Assembly (NCBI GenBank): GCA_937998045.1
Contig: CALKVG010000078.1
Location: 1 to 5,646, forward strand
Reading direction: 5' to 3'
From: an uncultured Myxococcales bacterium
Lineage (GTDB): Bacteria; Myxococcota_A; Polyangia; Polyangiales; Polyangiaceae
Length of the DNA stretch: 5,646 bases
The position numbers were made by a program, and so were the translations under genes. Every line of letters begins with the position of its first letter. Position 1 is the stretch's first letter. Shown here piece by piece: positions 5,602 to 5,646 of this stretch. The notes under the pieces are model-generated. The model did not search any database. It was not told where the DNA came from and worked only from the letters and a program-made list of their open reading frames with translations.

Positions 5602-5646
5602 CTGTCTCTTATACACATCTCCGAGCCCACGAGACAGGCAGAAATC
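5602..5646. other. Illumina Nextera adapter and i7 index (sequencing artefact)
   Basis: 5602-5620 is the Nextera transposon mosaic end CTGTCTCTTATACACATCT; 5621-5635 is CCGAGCCCACGAGAC, the read-2 side adapter; 5636-5643 is AGGCAGAA, which matches index N703; 5644-5646 (ATC) starts the P7 sequence. This is library-construction DNA, not genome. Translations across it give the well-known spurious strings LSLIHISEPTRQAE on the plus strand and MCIRDS or MYKRQ on the minus strand. Confidence 0.98.

Noticed and set aside
5271..5630. Minus-strand frames beginning MGSEMCIRDS and MYKRQ
   Set aside because: Their starts lie inside the Nextera adapter (5602-5646); they are known artefact translations, not genes.

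Overview
The window is GC-rich DNA (roughly two-thirds G+C by eye) with gene content typical of a soil-type myxobacterium, most likely Polyangiales or a relative. The evidence is a PknB-type Ser/Thr kinase fused through one membrane segment to a duplicated cysteine-rich outer domain, a secreted-type family 3 glycoside hydrolase, Ala/Arg-rich proteins and degenerate 21-bp tandem repeats in an intergenic stretch. The taxonomic call is inference from protein style, not from a marker gene. The last 45 bases (5602-5646) are not biological: they are the Illumina Nextera transposase adapter plus an i7 index, so this is the end of an untrimmed contig.

Layout. 1-1751 (+): family 3 glycoside hydrolase of the beta-glucan exohydrolase (barley ExoI) type, missing its N-terminus at the window edge. 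1752-1772: 21-bp convergent junction with a small UUCG hairpin. 1773-3401 or 3437 (-): membrane-anchored Ser/Thr kinase with two 8-cysteine repeats outside the membrane. About 3402-3571: gap with a perfect 8+8-bp inverted repeat ahead of the kinase. 3572-4042 (-): PaaI-type hotdog thioesterase. 4043-4197: compact divergent promoter region with overlapping face-to-face promoters and inverted repeats. 4198-4791 (+): TetR-family repressor. 4792-5502: 711 bp with no convincing gene, containing candidate hairpins and about eight 21-bp tandem repeats. 5503-5601 (+): start of a lipoprotein gene cut off by the adapter.

How the genes may work together. The TetR repressor and the thioesterase form a classic divergent regulator/target pair, and the shared operator-like dyad overlaps both promoters, so an acyl-CoA or other small ligand may control the thioesterase. 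The kinase lies downstream of the thioesterase on the same strand, but the long gap and the inverted repeat suggest its own control. The glycoside hydrolase appears to be an independent polysaccharide-degradation gene that runs into the kinase gene tail to tail.

The most unusual features are the duplicated 8-Cys sensor-like domain on the kinase and the 21-bp repeat array. The array's consensus core is a dyad spaced at exactly two helical turns, and it encodes the same Asn-Gly-Pro-Leu core on both strands. No complete new multi-gene system is evident.
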